Assembly: GCA_903847405.1 (NCBI GenBank) | Contig: CAINDP010000138.1 | Span: 1-64,000, forward strand | Length of the DNA: 64,000 nt | Origin: an uncultured Myxococcales bacterium | GTDB taxonomy: Bacteria; Myxococcota_A; UBA9042; DTJE01 | Direction of reading: 5' to 3' | Part shown: positions 18,776 to 28,329 of the stretch, one piece after another | How the letters are laid out: each line of letters opens with the position of its first letter | How positions within the stretch are numbered: the stretch's first letter is position 1 | Notes under the pieces: model-generated | Seen by the model: only the letters and a program-made list of their open reading frames with translations | What the model was told of the DNA's origin: nothing | Database searches by the model: none | Program-made: the position numbers and the translations under genes

Positions 18776-20502
18776 CGCAGTTCCGGACGGGTGTCCCGCC
18801 CCTCGAAACCCTGCCCCCGGGGCCGCGACGCCGCCTTCCTTCCCACGTCTGGATCGTCGCCGTCCTCCTGGGCCTGGGCGCCCTGCTCCGCATCGGCCAC
18901 CTCGGGTTCGATCCGGTGTCGCTGGCCCGGAACGGTCCGGCGGTGGACGACAGCTACTACTACTTCGGCATCGCCCGGAACCTCCTGTCCGGCCTGGGCG
19001 TGACCCACGACGGCGTCCACCCGACGGCGGGCTTCCACCCGGCGTGGATGGCGATCGTGGTGGCCGTGACCGCGATCGCGGGCCCCGATCCCTACCTGCC
19101 GGTCGCGGCGACGCTCTACCTGCAGGTCCTCCTGGCCCTGGCCACCGGCATCGCCCTGTTCCGGGTGGCCCGGCGCGTGTCCGGGGTGGAAGGCGCCCTG
19201 TTCGCCGTCCTGGCGTGGAGCGTCATGCCACCCTTCGTCGTGGAAAGCATCAACGGCCTGGAAACCGGGCTGGCGTGCCTGGCTGCGGTCCTGGGACTGG
19301 GCGCCCACCTGTCCGCGATCGTGCCCTCGAACGGCCGCCCGCCGCTGCGGACCGCCCTGGCCGTCGGCGCACTCTACGGGTTCCTCATCCTCTGCCGCCT
19401 GGACCTGGGCCTGCTGGCGGCGATCCTGGGGGGCCATTGGCTGCTGCTGGTCCTGCGATCCGCGCGCGGGGAAAAGGGGCAGCCCGCACGAGCCCTCGCC
19501 GCGGCCACCCTGGCCGGCGTGCTGGTCGTCACCCCCTGGTTCGCGTTCGTCCACGCCCAGACCGGCGGTTTGCTGCCCGAAAGCGGCGCCGCGACCCGGA
19601 CGATTGCCCTGGCCTACGGCACCCGCCCCGGCGAGCCGGACACCGTCCACGGGGACATGGAATCGCCGAACGCGGACTTCTACGCGGCCCAGATCCTGGC
19701 CGGGGTCCGCGAAACGCTGACACGCCCCACCTGGTGGCCCGTCACCGCCGCCACGACCGCCCTCCGGGAAACCGGGCTGATCCCCGGTGGCGCGAAGGGC
19801 CTGGGCGTGACGGGCGGCGCGCTGGCGCTGGCGTGGTTCGGGTGGCGCATGGTCCGCCGCCGGCGCGGGACGGAGGTCGCGGCCCCGGGCGCCCGCGTCG
19901 TCGGCCCCCTGGTGCTGCTGGTCTCGGTCGGGTACGTCACGGCATACTCGCTGTTCGTCTTCGGGTCCTGGTGGTTCCAGCGCTACTACATGCCCATGAT
20001 GACCCTGTGGATGCTCTACTCGGCGCTCCCCCTGCAGCGTTCGTTCGACGCGATCCGGCGGCAATCGTCGGATGGGAAGGCCCGCCTGGCGGCGATCCTG
20101 CTGGCGACGGGGGCGTTGACCTGGTCCCTGGCGGGCCGGGAGGCGCAGCAGGGGCGCATGAATCCGACCGCGCCCTACTGGGAAATGGCCGAACTGGTCG
20201 ACCGGATCCTCCCGGAGGGCACCCGCCTGGGGGCGTTCCAGTCCGGGACCCTGGCGTACGCGTCCCGGCACACGGTGATCAACCTGGACGGTGTGGTGAA
20301 CGGGGACGCTGCTGCCGCGGTCAGGGAAGGGCGTGTTCTGCGGTATGCGATGGACGAGGGTGTGGACTGCATCCTGGACTGGCCGCACGTGCTGCAGGAC
20401 CTGCTGGTCCTGCGGTCGCAGCCCGACCCGGCGGTCAGACTGCGCCCCGTGGCGCGAGGCTCCATGGACCTGCTCTGCCTCGAAAAGCCAAGCGGGCCTT
20501 GA
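18772..20502 (+). CDS. Multi-TM glycosyltransferase-like membrane protein (ArnT/PMT-type)
   Basis: Many TM segments; DDSYYYFGIARNLLSGLG near the N-terminus as in GT39/83-type enzymes; ATGA overlap with upstream gene. Confidence 0.75.
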   Translation: MTQFRTGVPPLETLPPGPRRRLPSHVWIVAVLLGLGALLRIGHLGFDPVSLARNGPAVDDSYYYFGIARNLLSGLGVTHDGVHPTAGFHPAWMAIVVAVTAIAGPDPYLPVAATLYLQVLLALATGIALFRVARRVSGVEGALFAVLAWSVMPPFVVESINGLETGLACLAAVLGLGAHLSAIVPSNGRPPLRTALAVGALYGFLILCRLDLGLLAAILGGHWLLLVLRSARGEKGQPARALAAATLAGVLVVTPWFAFVHAQTGGLLPESGAATRTIALAYGTRPGEPDTVHGDMESPNADFYAAQILAGVRETLTRPTWWPVTAATTALRETGLIPGGAKGLGVTGGALALAWFGWRMVRRRRGTEVAAPGARVVGPLVLLVSVGYVTAYSLFVFGSWWFQRYYMPMMTLWMLYSALPLQRSFDAIRRQSSDGKARLAAILLATGALTWSLAGREAQQGRMNPTAPYWEMAELVDRILPEGTRLGAFQSGTLAYASRHTVINLDGVVNGDAAAAVREGRVLRYAMDEGVDCILDWPHVLQDLLVLRSQPDPAVRLRPVARGSMDLLCLEKPSGP

Positions 20503-20530
20503 GCCTTCTACCGATCCCGCGCAGGTCCGA

Positions 20531-20872
20531 TCAGCCCAGCTTGCCGATGAGGCTGAACGAAATGACCAGCGAATAGATGACCAGGGACTCGATCAGGGCC
20601 AGGCCCAGGATCATCGGGACGAACATCTTGCCCGAGGCGCCGGGGTTCCGGGCGATGCCTTCCATCGTCGCCGTGACCGCCTTGCCCTGGGCCAGCGCGC
20701 CGCCGAACGCCGCGATGGCGATGCCGAAGCCGGCCGCCAGGGCGATGTACTTCTTCACCGTGAAGTCGCTGTCCGGCGCAGCGGCCACCTGGGCGAACGC
20801 CGACGGCACGTACAGCAGGATCGACCCGACTACCATTCCCGCGAACGCCGTGAACTTCTTGAGCAGCGACAT
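20531..20872 (-). CDS. atpE: F0F1 ATP synthase subunit c
   Basis: GFGIAIAAFGGALAQGKAV...IARNPGASGKMFVPMILGLALIESLVIYSLVI; N-terminal signal-like extension. Confidence 0.93.
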   Translation of the reverse strand: MSLLKKFTAFAGMVVGSILLYVPSAFAQVAAAPDSDFTVKKYIALAAGFGIAIAAFGGALAQGKAVTATMEGIARNPGASGKMFVPMILGLALIESLVIYSLVISFSLIGKLG

Positions 20873-20967
20873 CGGTTTCCCTCCAGCTTGCCCGAAACAG
20901 ACGGGTCCGGAAATCGGCCCGCGCCATACCCATTCAAACGCCCGAAGCGCCCCCGGCTGGGGAGGCC

Positions 20968-21888
20968 TCAGTGGTGTCCCCCCTCGCCCTCCTCCGCTTC
21001 CTCGGTCGCCAGGTGGATGTACACCGTCGACAGGATGCAGAAGACCATCGACTGGACCACGCAGACCAGCACCCCGAGGGGCAGCGGGATGATGGGGATC
21101 AGCACCCAGCCGAACAGGCCCACGCCCAGGAATGCCGCCAGGGCGGCGTGGTCGCCGAACATGTTCCCGAACAGACGAATACCCAGGGACACCGGGCGCG
21201 CCACGTGGCTGATCACCTCGATGCAGAACATCAGCAGCATCAACGGCAGCGCGTACCACTTGATGATGGGTCCGAAGAAGTGCTTGAAGTAGGAAATCCC
21301 GTGGGCGCGGACGCCGAAGTAGTGCGTCGCGACAAAGACCACCGAACCCAGGGCGAAGGTCGTATTCAGGTTGCTGGTTGCCGGCAGGAACCCCGGGATC
21401 ACCCCCATCAGGTTGTTGAACAGGATGAACAGCCCCAGGGACCCGATGAGCGGCAGGAAGTACATGGCCCGCTCGCGGCCCAGAAGGCCTTCCATCAGGC
21501 CCAGCAGCGCGTCAGTCAGCACCTCGAAGACCGCCAGCGGCGAAAAGGTCCTGCGCGGCAGCAGGTCGTCGGGGTTCGCCTTCATCTGCCAGGCCGCCAT
21601 CGCCATCAGGACCAGGATCAGCACGAAAACGAGGAATGCGTAGAAGACGTGGTTGATCGACGTGACGGCGTCACCCGCGACGATGGATTCGCCCAGGTTT
21701 TCGTGCGCGAAATCCTTGAGGCTCTGGGGAACCAGCAGGTCGGCCACGGACCAGTGACCGCCGCCGTGGCCCTTCGCCGCCGCCGCAGCCTCGTGGCCGG
21801 GCGCCGCGGCCTCCTCGCTGGCACCTGCCAGGGCCGGCGCCATCGCCAGGGCCGTGCACATCGCAGCGAGCATCCATCCGCGCTTCAT
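20968..21888 (-). CDS. atpB: F0F1 ATP synthase subunit a
   Basis: NNLMGVIPGFLPATSNLNTTFALG, RPVSLGIRLFGNMFGDH. Confidence 0.94.
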   Translation of the reverse strand: MKRGWMLAAMCTALAMAPALAGASEEAAAPGHEAAAAAKGHGGGHWSVADLLVPQSLKDFAHENLGESIVAGDAVTSINHVFYAFLVFVLILVLMAMAAWQMKANPDDLLPRRTFSPLAVFEVLTDALLGLMEGLLGRERAMYFLPLIGSLGLFILFNNLMGVIPGFLPATSNLNTTFALGSVVFVATHYFGVRAHGISYFKHFFGPIIKWYALPLMLLMFCIEVISHVARPVSLGIRLFGNMFGDHAALAAFLGVGLFGWVLIPIIPLPLGVLVCVVQSMVFCILSTVYIHLATEEAEEGEGGHH

Positions 21889-21914
21889 GCGGCACCCTCC
21901 CCACACGGGCCTTG

Positions 21915-22289
21915 TCAGGTCGTCAGATCCACGTTCCGGACGGCCAGCCACGACGTCCCGATCACCATGGCCAGGCCCGACGCGGACAGGCCCGCCACGA
22001 AGCCGACCACGTCCATCGACAGGAAACTGACCGCCAGGAACACCAGGCCGATCAGCAACGCGAACTTCAATGCCAGGCCCAGGGCCCAGGGCCACTTGAC
22101 CCCTTCGCCGGAAACCAGCCGACCGCACAACCACGCCAGGCCGACGAGGTTCACGGTCCCGAGGCCCCCGCCCACCGCCACGCCCATCAGGGCGTCCGGG
22201 GTCGCGAACAGGTACGTGGCCACAAGGAGCACCGCGACCAGCACCAGATCCACACCCAGGGTCATCTTCAAGAACCGGGTCGTGGTCAT
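21915..22289 (-). CDS. ATP synthase subunit I-like membrane protein
   Basis: 124 aa, four predicted TM segments, between AtpZ-like and atpB. Confidence 0.65.
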   Translation of the reverse strand: MTTTRFLKMTLGVDLVLVAVLLVATYLFATPDALMGVAVGGGLGTVNLVGLAWLCGRLVSGEGVKWPWALGLALKFALLIGLVFLAVSFLSMDVVGFVAGLSASGLAMVIGTSWLAVRNVDLTT

Positions 22290-22552
22290 GCCCCATCATC
22301 CTTCGGCCAGTACTTCCGGGCCGTACGCCACAGGCCCCGGAACGCGGCCGCGATCCCCAGGACCAGGAACACGTACATCAGCCAGGGCCCGGTGCCCAGC
22401 CACTCGTCGAGGCTCGACCCGATCCACCAGCCGAAGCCGATGGCCACCGCCATCTCGATGCCGACCGATCCGACGGCCAGCGCCGAGTGCAACGAGTCCC
22501 GATCACCCAACGATGCCAATGGAGCGCCTCCCGGGCCGGTTGTACCTAGCAC
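22286..22552 (-). CDS. AtpZ/AtpI-family F0F1 assembly protein
   Basis: GIEMAVAIGFGWWIGSSLDEWLGTGPWLMYVFLVLGIAAAFRGLWR. Confidence 0.75.
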   Translation of the reverse strand: MLGTTGPGGAPLASLGDRDSLHSALAVGSVGIEMAVAIGFGWWIGSSLDEWLGTGPWLMYVFLVLGIAAAFRGLWRTARKYWPKDDGA

Positions 22553-22627
22553 CCTCCCCGCGGACAGTCAACCATTTCTCCCCCGATCGCCCAGGCTTCC
22601 GGGGGGGCCTGCAACACCGGTCCATCG

Positions 22628-24442
22628 CTAGTTCGCCTCGACCGTCGTGGTCCGGCCGCTGTGAAGCACCGCCCGCAGGACGCGGGGTTCCCGTCCCTCG
22701 AAATCGACCCGAACCTTCACCGGCAAGGGCCCCGGCGAGGTCATCACCAGGGACAGCGCCTCGTTGGTCCGCCCACGCGGCTGAACCTCGTCGTTGACGA
22801 AGACCCGCCCCCCGGTCGGACCGGTGATGACGAGGCCGGCATCGCGGTACCCGATCGACAGGCGGAGGGGGCCCTTCAGCGGCGCGGCCGGATCCAGCAG
22901 GAAGGCCGCCTCCACGTCACGACACACGTCGCAGGAGGGATGGGACAGGTGGACCAGATGCCGCCCCGGGGGCAGCAGCAGATCCTCGACCTTGCCCTCC
23001 CCGACAACTCTCCCGTCCACCTCGATCTGCACGGCCGGCGGGTGCGCCTGGATGGTCACAGCCAGCAGCGGCGCGCTGGGACGGGGACCCGCACGTCCGT
23101 TCCCGGGGGACTCGACGACACGAGGCGCCAACCGGTCCCGCCCCGCGTCGGATGCCGCGACCACCCCCGCCTGCAACGCCATCGGACGCCGGGGCGCGGT
23201 CCGGGGAGCGTCCTCGAGGTCGTCCCGCATCTCCACCGGCGGCGCCGCCTCGGCCGGGTCGACCGATCCCGCCAGCCAGGACGACTGCCACAGAAGCGCG
23301 ACGGCAACCACCACCCCGGCGAACGCCAGGATTCCCAGCACGGCCCCGACCGCCGTCCGGGACAGCCTTCGCCGGCGCGCCGCCTGCCGTGCCCGATCCA
23401 GGACCTTCCGCGCCTCGGGGTCGCCCGGGCGGGCCGCCAGGGCCGCGTCCGCCTCGCGAATCGCCAGGGCCTGCCGCCCCCGGGCAAGGTGTTCCCGGGC
23501 ACGACGCAAGCGGACGTCGGCGACACGTTGCGACGCCTCGACGACGTAGGTCGCCGGATCGGCGAACAGCCGCGGCAGTTCCGTCGATGGCGGACCGAAC
23601 CCCAGGCGTGACGTGACCGCCAGGAGATCGTCGGTCGCCTCCCGTGCCGTCACGTAGCGCTCGTCCGGGTCGCGCGCCATCATGCGCATCAGCACCGCGT
23701 ACAGGTCATCCGGGAATCCCGGCCTCACCGATCGCGGATCCGGGAACCGTACCTCGGCGATGGCCCGCAGCATGGCGGAAGGCGAGTCGGCCTGGAACGG
23801 GTAGCGGCCGGTGGACAGCAGGTACAGCATCGTCCCCAGGCTGAAGACGTCGGTTCGCGCGTCCAGCGCCCGACCGTCCACCTGCTCGGGCGACATGTGG
23901 GCGGGCGACCCCAGGACCGTCCCCGTCATGGTCAGATGTTCCATGTCCACCACGTGGGCGATCCCGAAGTCCATCAACTTCAGGACACCGTCGCGCCGGA
24001 CCATCAGGTTCTCGGGCTTCACGTCCCGGTGGATCACGCCCCGCCCGTGCGCATGGGCGAGGGCGTCCCCGGCCGATGCGGTCACCAGCGCGGCAACCTC
24101 GGGAGGCAGCGCTCCGACCCGCCGAAAGAAGGCGTCGAGGGATTCGCCATCGACGAACTCGGTGACGATGAACGCGCGGTCCGACTCTGCGCCGGAGTAG
24201 TCGTAGACCTCGACGATGCCGGGATGCCGCAGGCGGGCGATCACCCGCGCCTCGCGGGCGAAGCGGGCGCGCGCCTCCTCCTTCTGCAGGAGGTGGGCGT
24301 GCAGCACCTTGATCGCGACCGGCCGGCCCAGGACGTGGTCCACTCCGCGATGGACCACGGCCATCCCGCCCTGTCCCACCTCGCACTCGACCTCGTACCG
24401 GCCGAGGAAGACCTCGCCCACCGCAACCGCCCCGCCCGTCAC
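22628..24442 (-). CDS. Ser/Thr protein kinase with C-terminal TM and PEGA-like region
   Basis: GRYEVECEVGQGGMAVVHRG, VIHRDVKPENLMV, MDFGIAH, SPEQVDGRALDARTDVFSLG; TM then PEGA-like beta repeats. Confidence 0.92.
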   Translation of the reverse strand: MTGGAVAVGEVFLGRYEVECEVGQGGMAVVHRGVDHVLGRPVAIKVLHAHLLQKEEARARFAREARVIARLRHPGIVEVYDYSGAESDRAFIVTEFVDGESLDAFFRRVGALPPEVAALVTASAGDALAHAHGRGVIHRDVKPENLMVRRDGVLKLMDFGIAHVVDMEHLTMTGTVLGSPAHMSPEQVDGRALDARTDVFSLGTMLYLLSTGRYPFQADSPSAMLRAIAEVRFPDPRSVRPGFPDDLYAVLMRMMARDPDERYVTAREATDDLLAVTSRLGFGPPSTELPRLFADPATYVVEASQRVADVRLRRAREHLARGRQALAIREADAALAARPGDPEARKVLDRARQAARRRRLSRTAVGAVLGILAFAGVVVAVALLWQSSWLAGSVDPAEAAPPVEMRDDLEDAPRTAPRRPMALQAGVVAASDAGRDRLAPRVVESPGNGRAGPRPSAPLLAVTIQAHPPAVQIEVDGRVVGEGKVEDLLLPPGRHLVHLSHPSCDVCRDVEAAFLLDPAAPLKGPLRLSIGYRDAGLVITGPTGGRVFVNDEVQPRGRTNEALSLVMTSPGPLPVKVRVDFEGREPRVLRAVLHSGRTTTVEAN

Positions 24443-24750
24443 CCGGGCATCACAGGACTCCGCCGCACGTCAACGCATAGAATCCGACATACCATCGCAC
24501 GCCGCACATAGAACCTGCACACCCCTGCATCCAGGCGGCGCTGCTGCGGCCCGTCCGGCAGCGACCCCGAACGAGGATATCACGTCCCCGGCAGGTCGAA
24601 ACCGAACGAATGGGCCACTCCGACGGAACCTCTCCCCGTTGGATCGGCCGCGGCGACCAAACTTCTCGTCACCCCTCGACGGCGGGCTTGACCGCCCACC
24701 CAACCCTCGCCTACCATCGATTCTTCTGCGTCTCCTGAAAAGAGGTGACC

Positions 24751-24972
24751 ATGATTCCCCAGACCGACGCTCCCGACACCCAGGACTCGCTGTCCCACCT
24801 GCAGGCCCTGAAGGAAGAGCACCGCCAGCTGGACGTGCAGATCACGGCGCTCGACGCAAAGCCTTGGCTGAGCCCCGACGATCAGATCGAGATGGCGCGC
24901 CTGAAGAAGCTCAAGCTCCGGAAGAAGGACGAGATCTTCACGATTTGCACCTCCCTCGGTCTGGAACCATGA
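24751..24972 (+). CDS. YdcH/DUF465-like small coiled-coil protein
   Basis: LKEEHRQLDVQITALDAKPWLSPDDQIEMARLKKLKLRKKDEIFTI. Confidence 0.75.
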   Translation: MIPQTDAPDTQDSLSHLQALKEEHRQLDVQITALDAKPWLSPDDQIEMARLKKLKLRKKDEIFTICTSLGLEP

Positions 24973-25065
24973 ATCGGGCTTGAAATATTCGGCAACGATT
25001 CCCGCCACTTGCCCTAATCAGATGTCGTATCTCCGCGGATTTATGGCGAATTCAAAAATTTTTTC

Positions 25066-25094
25066 TTGACAGTCATTTTTCCTAGTGCCAAATT
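25066..25094 (+). promoter_or_regulatory. Putative sigma70-type promoter upstream of HU
   Basis: TTGACA (25066-25071), 17-nt spacer, CAAATT within a locally AT-rich island. Confidence 0.45.
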
Positions 25095-25208
25095 GACGTT
25101 GCTCGACTATCTGAGCAGCAGAACGGCCTGCCACGGGCACGTCCGGTCTGCCGGCGGGGTGACGCTGGCGTCATCCTTGGTTTTGGGTTGGGTTGGAGGA
25201 GGATTCAG

Positions 25209-25484
25209 ATGACCAAGGCCGAGTTGATCGAAGAGATCCGGAATGCCAAGGGCGTTGACCTGACCAAGAAGCAGACCGAAGCGGTCCTGAACAGCGTGTT
25301 CGACGCGATCCGCGGCGCGGTCAAGCGCGACAAGCGCTTCTCGTTCCCGGGTTTCGGCACGTTCACGGTTCGCGCCCGCAAGCCCCGCAAGGGCCGCAAC
25401 CCGCGCACCGGCGCCCAGATCACGATCAAGGCGTCGAAGACGGTCGGCTTCAAGCCCGCTCCCAAGCTCAAGAGCGTGCTGTAG
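25209..25484 (+). CDS. HU-family DNA-binding protein
   Basis: MTKAELIEEIRNAKGVDLTKKQTEAVLNSVF...FPGFGTFTVRARKPRKGRNPRTG. Confidence 0.95.
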   Translation: MTKAELIEEIRNAKGVDLTKKQTEAVLNSVFDAIRGAVKRDKRFSFPGFGTFTVRARKPRKGRNPRTGAQITIKASKTVGFKPAPKLKSVL

Positions 25485-25505
25485 TCCGTCGCAGTTCCAC
25501 CCCGC

Positions 25506-25541
25506 GGCCGGCGGGGACGGCCAATCGTCGTCCCGCCGGCC
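25506..25541 (+). terminator. GC-rich hairpin downstream of HU
   Basis: GGCCGGCGGGGAC...GTCCCGCCGGCC inverted repeat shortly after the stop; no U tract. Confidence 0.5.
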
Positions 25542-25646
25542 CGGTCGGTGGATCTCCTCCCCCTCCTCCCCCAAGGCCCCAACGGACTCGAAATCCCGAC
25601 ATAGCGCAGTGCGTCGCCTTGCGTCAGGTCCACCCGCCGCGATAGG

Positions 25647-26690
25647 ATGACCGGCCGGAGGCGGACCGTGAACCTGACTCCCCTGGCGCTGCCGCAAGAT
25701 GCTCGGGTCGTTGCCGTCGTCGGCTGTTCCAAGAACGCCGGCAAGACGACGACCCTGAACGCCCTCCTGGCAGGCCTCGACGACGTCTTGAACCCCGGCG
25801 TCCTGTCCATCGGCATCGACGGCGAGGAGGCCGATTTCTGGCTGGGCGTCCCGAAGCCCCGGGTCGAAGTACGCCAGGGCGACTTCGTGGCGACGGCCGA
25901 AGCGGCACTCGCGGCCGGCACGGCCCGGATCGAGATCTGCGCGCGAACCGGGGGCCGCACCCTCCTGGGCGACCTGGTGGTGGGCCGCGTCACGGGCAAC
26001 GGTTCGGTCCTCCTGGCCGGCATCCGGGCCAAGGACGACGTGCGGGCCGCCGTGGACGCCATGCGCCGCCTGGGCGTCACGCGCGTTCTGATCGACGGGG
26101 CCTACCAGCGTCTGGCGGCAGCGGATCCAGAGGTCTCGGACGGCACGATCCTGGCGACCGGAGCGGTCCTGGGGACGACCGTGGAACAGGTGGCCCTCCG
26201 GACCCAGGAATTCCTGCAGCGTCTTCGGGTCCCGGCCAGCGACATCGCCGGGGATCACGCCCTGATGGACGCGGCCCGATCGGCAAGCCGTTTCGCTTTC
26301 CGGTCCGCGCAGGACGGCGATGTGGTGGTCGCGGACAGTCCCGCGGACCCCGTCGCGCGCCGAATCCTGGAATCCGGGGATGCCGTTGTCGCGTTCCCCG
26401 GCGCCGTCGGCGACGACCTCCTCCTGCAGTGCGCGGCGCTTTCCGCGGGACGCCTCCGGTTGCTGGCCCAGGATCCCACGCGGCTGTTCCTTTCCGTGCG
26501 GGAAGCCGCCACCTTCCAACGGCGCCACGCGCTCCGGGTCATCCGCCCGATCCGCGTCCTGGCCGTGACGGTGAACCCGTTCAGCGTCCTCGGCTGGACC
26601 CTGCCCCGGGAGGCGCTGGTCGAAGCCGTCCGGGCGAAGGCCGGCGGACTGCCCGTCGTGTCGTTCGACGTGCATCCCCACCCCACCTAG
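25647..26690 (+). CDS. P-loop NTPase upstream of lysine 5,6-aminomutase; candidate reactivase (KamB-like)
   Basis: Walker A VVGCSKNAGKTTTLNALL; immediately 5' of kamD; function inferred from context. Confidence 0.6.
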   Translation: MTGRRRTVNLTPLALPQDARVVAVVGCSKNAGKTTTLNALLAGLDDVLNPGVLSIGIDGEEADFWLGVPKPRVEVRQGDFVATAEAALAAGTARIEICARTGGRTLLGDLVVGRVTGNGSVLLAGIRAKDDVRAAVDAMRRLGVTRVLIDGAYQRLAAADPEVSDGTILATGAVLGTTVEQVALRTQEFLQRLRVPASDIAGDHALMDAARSASRFAFRSAQDGDVVVADSPADPVARRILESGDAVVAFPGAVGDDLLLQCAALSAGRLRLLAQDPTRLFLSVREAATFQRRHALRVIRPIRVLAVTVNPFSVLGWTLPREALVEAVRAKAGGLPVVSFDVHPHPT

Positions 26691-26748
26691 GGGTGCCATT
26701 CACGTCCGTACCCGCGGCCCCGGCCGCCTTTTTCCAAGGGAGTGGATC

Positions 26749-28329
26749 ATGGAACGAAAACTGGACCTGGATCCCGCAGCCATCCAGCGCTGTCGCCACG
26801 CGGCCGGCGCAATCGCCGACGAGGTCCTCGGCTTTGCCGCCGAACGGACGACGGTATCCATCGAACGGGCCGTCCTCCGCTGGATGGGCGTCGAGGGCGG
26901 CGACACGGACTGCATCCCCCTGGTGAATCGGGTGGTGGACGCCGCCGGCGTGGCGGGCCTGCTGGACCGGGGCGTCGCCCTGCCGTTCGCCGAGGCCGTG
27001 CGGGCATCCGGCCTGCCTCCCACCGACGCCGCGCGCGCCATCGCGGAGGGACGGTTGCCCCTCCGCGCGCCGGACGCAGAATTCGAGTCCGCGGCCAGGG
27101 ACATGGCCCGAACGCTGTCCGCCATCGGCGCCGACCGCGTCCGCCGCACGAACCGCACGCGCCAGCGCTTCCTGGAACGGCTGGGCGAGGGGTCCCGCCC
27201 GCTGCTGTACGTGATCGTGGCCTCCGGGAACATCCACGAGGACACGGTCCAGGCCAAGGTCTGCGCGAAGGCCGGCGCCCAGGTCGTCGCGGTCATCCGC
27301 TCGACGGCCCAGAGCCTGCTGGACTACATCCCCGAGGGCGCGACCACGGAAGGCTACGGGGGAACCTACGCGACCCAGGCCAACTTCCGCATCATGCGGG
27401 CGGCGCTGGACGACGCATCCGAGGACGTGGGCTGCTACGTCCGCCAGTGCAACTACGCGTCGGGCCTGTGCATGCCCGAAATGGCCACCCTGGGCGCCCT
27501 GGAGCGCCTGGACGTCATGCTCAACGACGCCCTCTATGGAATCCTGTTCCGCGACATCAACATGCAGCGGACGCTGACCGACCAGGCCTTTTCGCGCCGG
27601 GTGTCCGCGGCCGCCGGCCTGATCATCAACACCGGTGAGGACAACTACCTGACGACCGCCGACGCCTTCGACGCGGCCCACACCGTGCTGGCATCCGAGT
27701 TCATCAACGAGCAGATCGCGCTGCGCTGCGGCCTGAAGCCCGCCCAACTGGGCCTGGGGCATGCCATGCAGATGAATCCCTGGCGGGAGGACATGTTCCT
27801 GTACGAGGTGGCCCAGGCCCGCATGGCCCGCGAAATCTTTCCGGACTGCCCCCTGAAGTACATGCCGCCGACCAAGTACATGACCGGCGACATCTTCCTG
27901 GGCCACGTCCAGGACGCCCTCTTCAGCCTCGCCAGCGTCATGACCGGCCAGGGCATCCACCTGCTGGGCATGATGACGGAAGCGATGCACACGCCGCACA
28001 TCCACGACCGCACCCTGGCGCTGGAATCCACGCGGATGATCGCGACCGCCGCCCGGCACCTCGAGGACGAGATCGAATTCAAGCCCGGCGGGCTGATCCA
28101 GACACGCGCCCGGGTGGTCCTGGGCGGCGCGGTCGGGTTGCTGGAGCAGGTCCGCGACGAAGGACTGTTCGGGGCGCTGGCGCACGGACGCTTCGCGGAC
28201 ATCCGGCGGGCCCCCGACGGCGGCCGCGGCCTGGACGGCGTCGTGGTCAAGGCGACCGGCTACTGGAACCCGGTGGAAGATTCCCTGGACACCCTGCTGG
28301 CCGAACGCGACGCGGAGGTGGTGCGATGA
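26749..28329 (+). CDS. kamD: Lysine 5,6-aminomutase alpha subunit
   Basis: VASGNIHEDTVQAKVCAKAGAQVVAVIRSTAQSLLDYIPEGATTEGYGGTYATQ, MPPTKYMTGDIFLGHVQDALF. Confidence 0.93.
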   Translation: MERKLDLDPAAIQRCRHAAGAIADEVLGFAAERTTVSIERAVLRWMGVEGGDTDCIPLVNRVVDAAGVAGLLDRGVALPFAEAVRASGLPPTDAARAIAEGRLPLRAPDAEFESAARDMARTLSAIGADRVRRTNRTRQRFLERLGEGSRPLLYVIVASGNIHEDTVQAKVCAKAGAQVVAVIRSTAQSLLDYIPEGATTEGYGGTYATQANFRIMRAALDDASEDVGCYVRQCNYASGLCMPEMATLGALERLDVMLNDALYGILFRDINMQRTLTDQAFSRRVSAAAGLIINTGEDNYLTTADAFDAAHTVLASEFINEQIALRCGLKPAQLGLGHAMQMNPWREDMFLYEVAQARMAREIFPDCPLKYMPPTKYMTGDIFLGHVQDALFSLASVMTGQGIHLLGMMTEAMHTPHIHDRTLALESTRMIATAARHLEDEIEFKPGGLIQTRARVVLGGAVGLLEQVRDEGLFGALAHGRFADIRRAPDGGRGLDGVVVKATGYWNPVEDSLDTLLAERDAEVVR

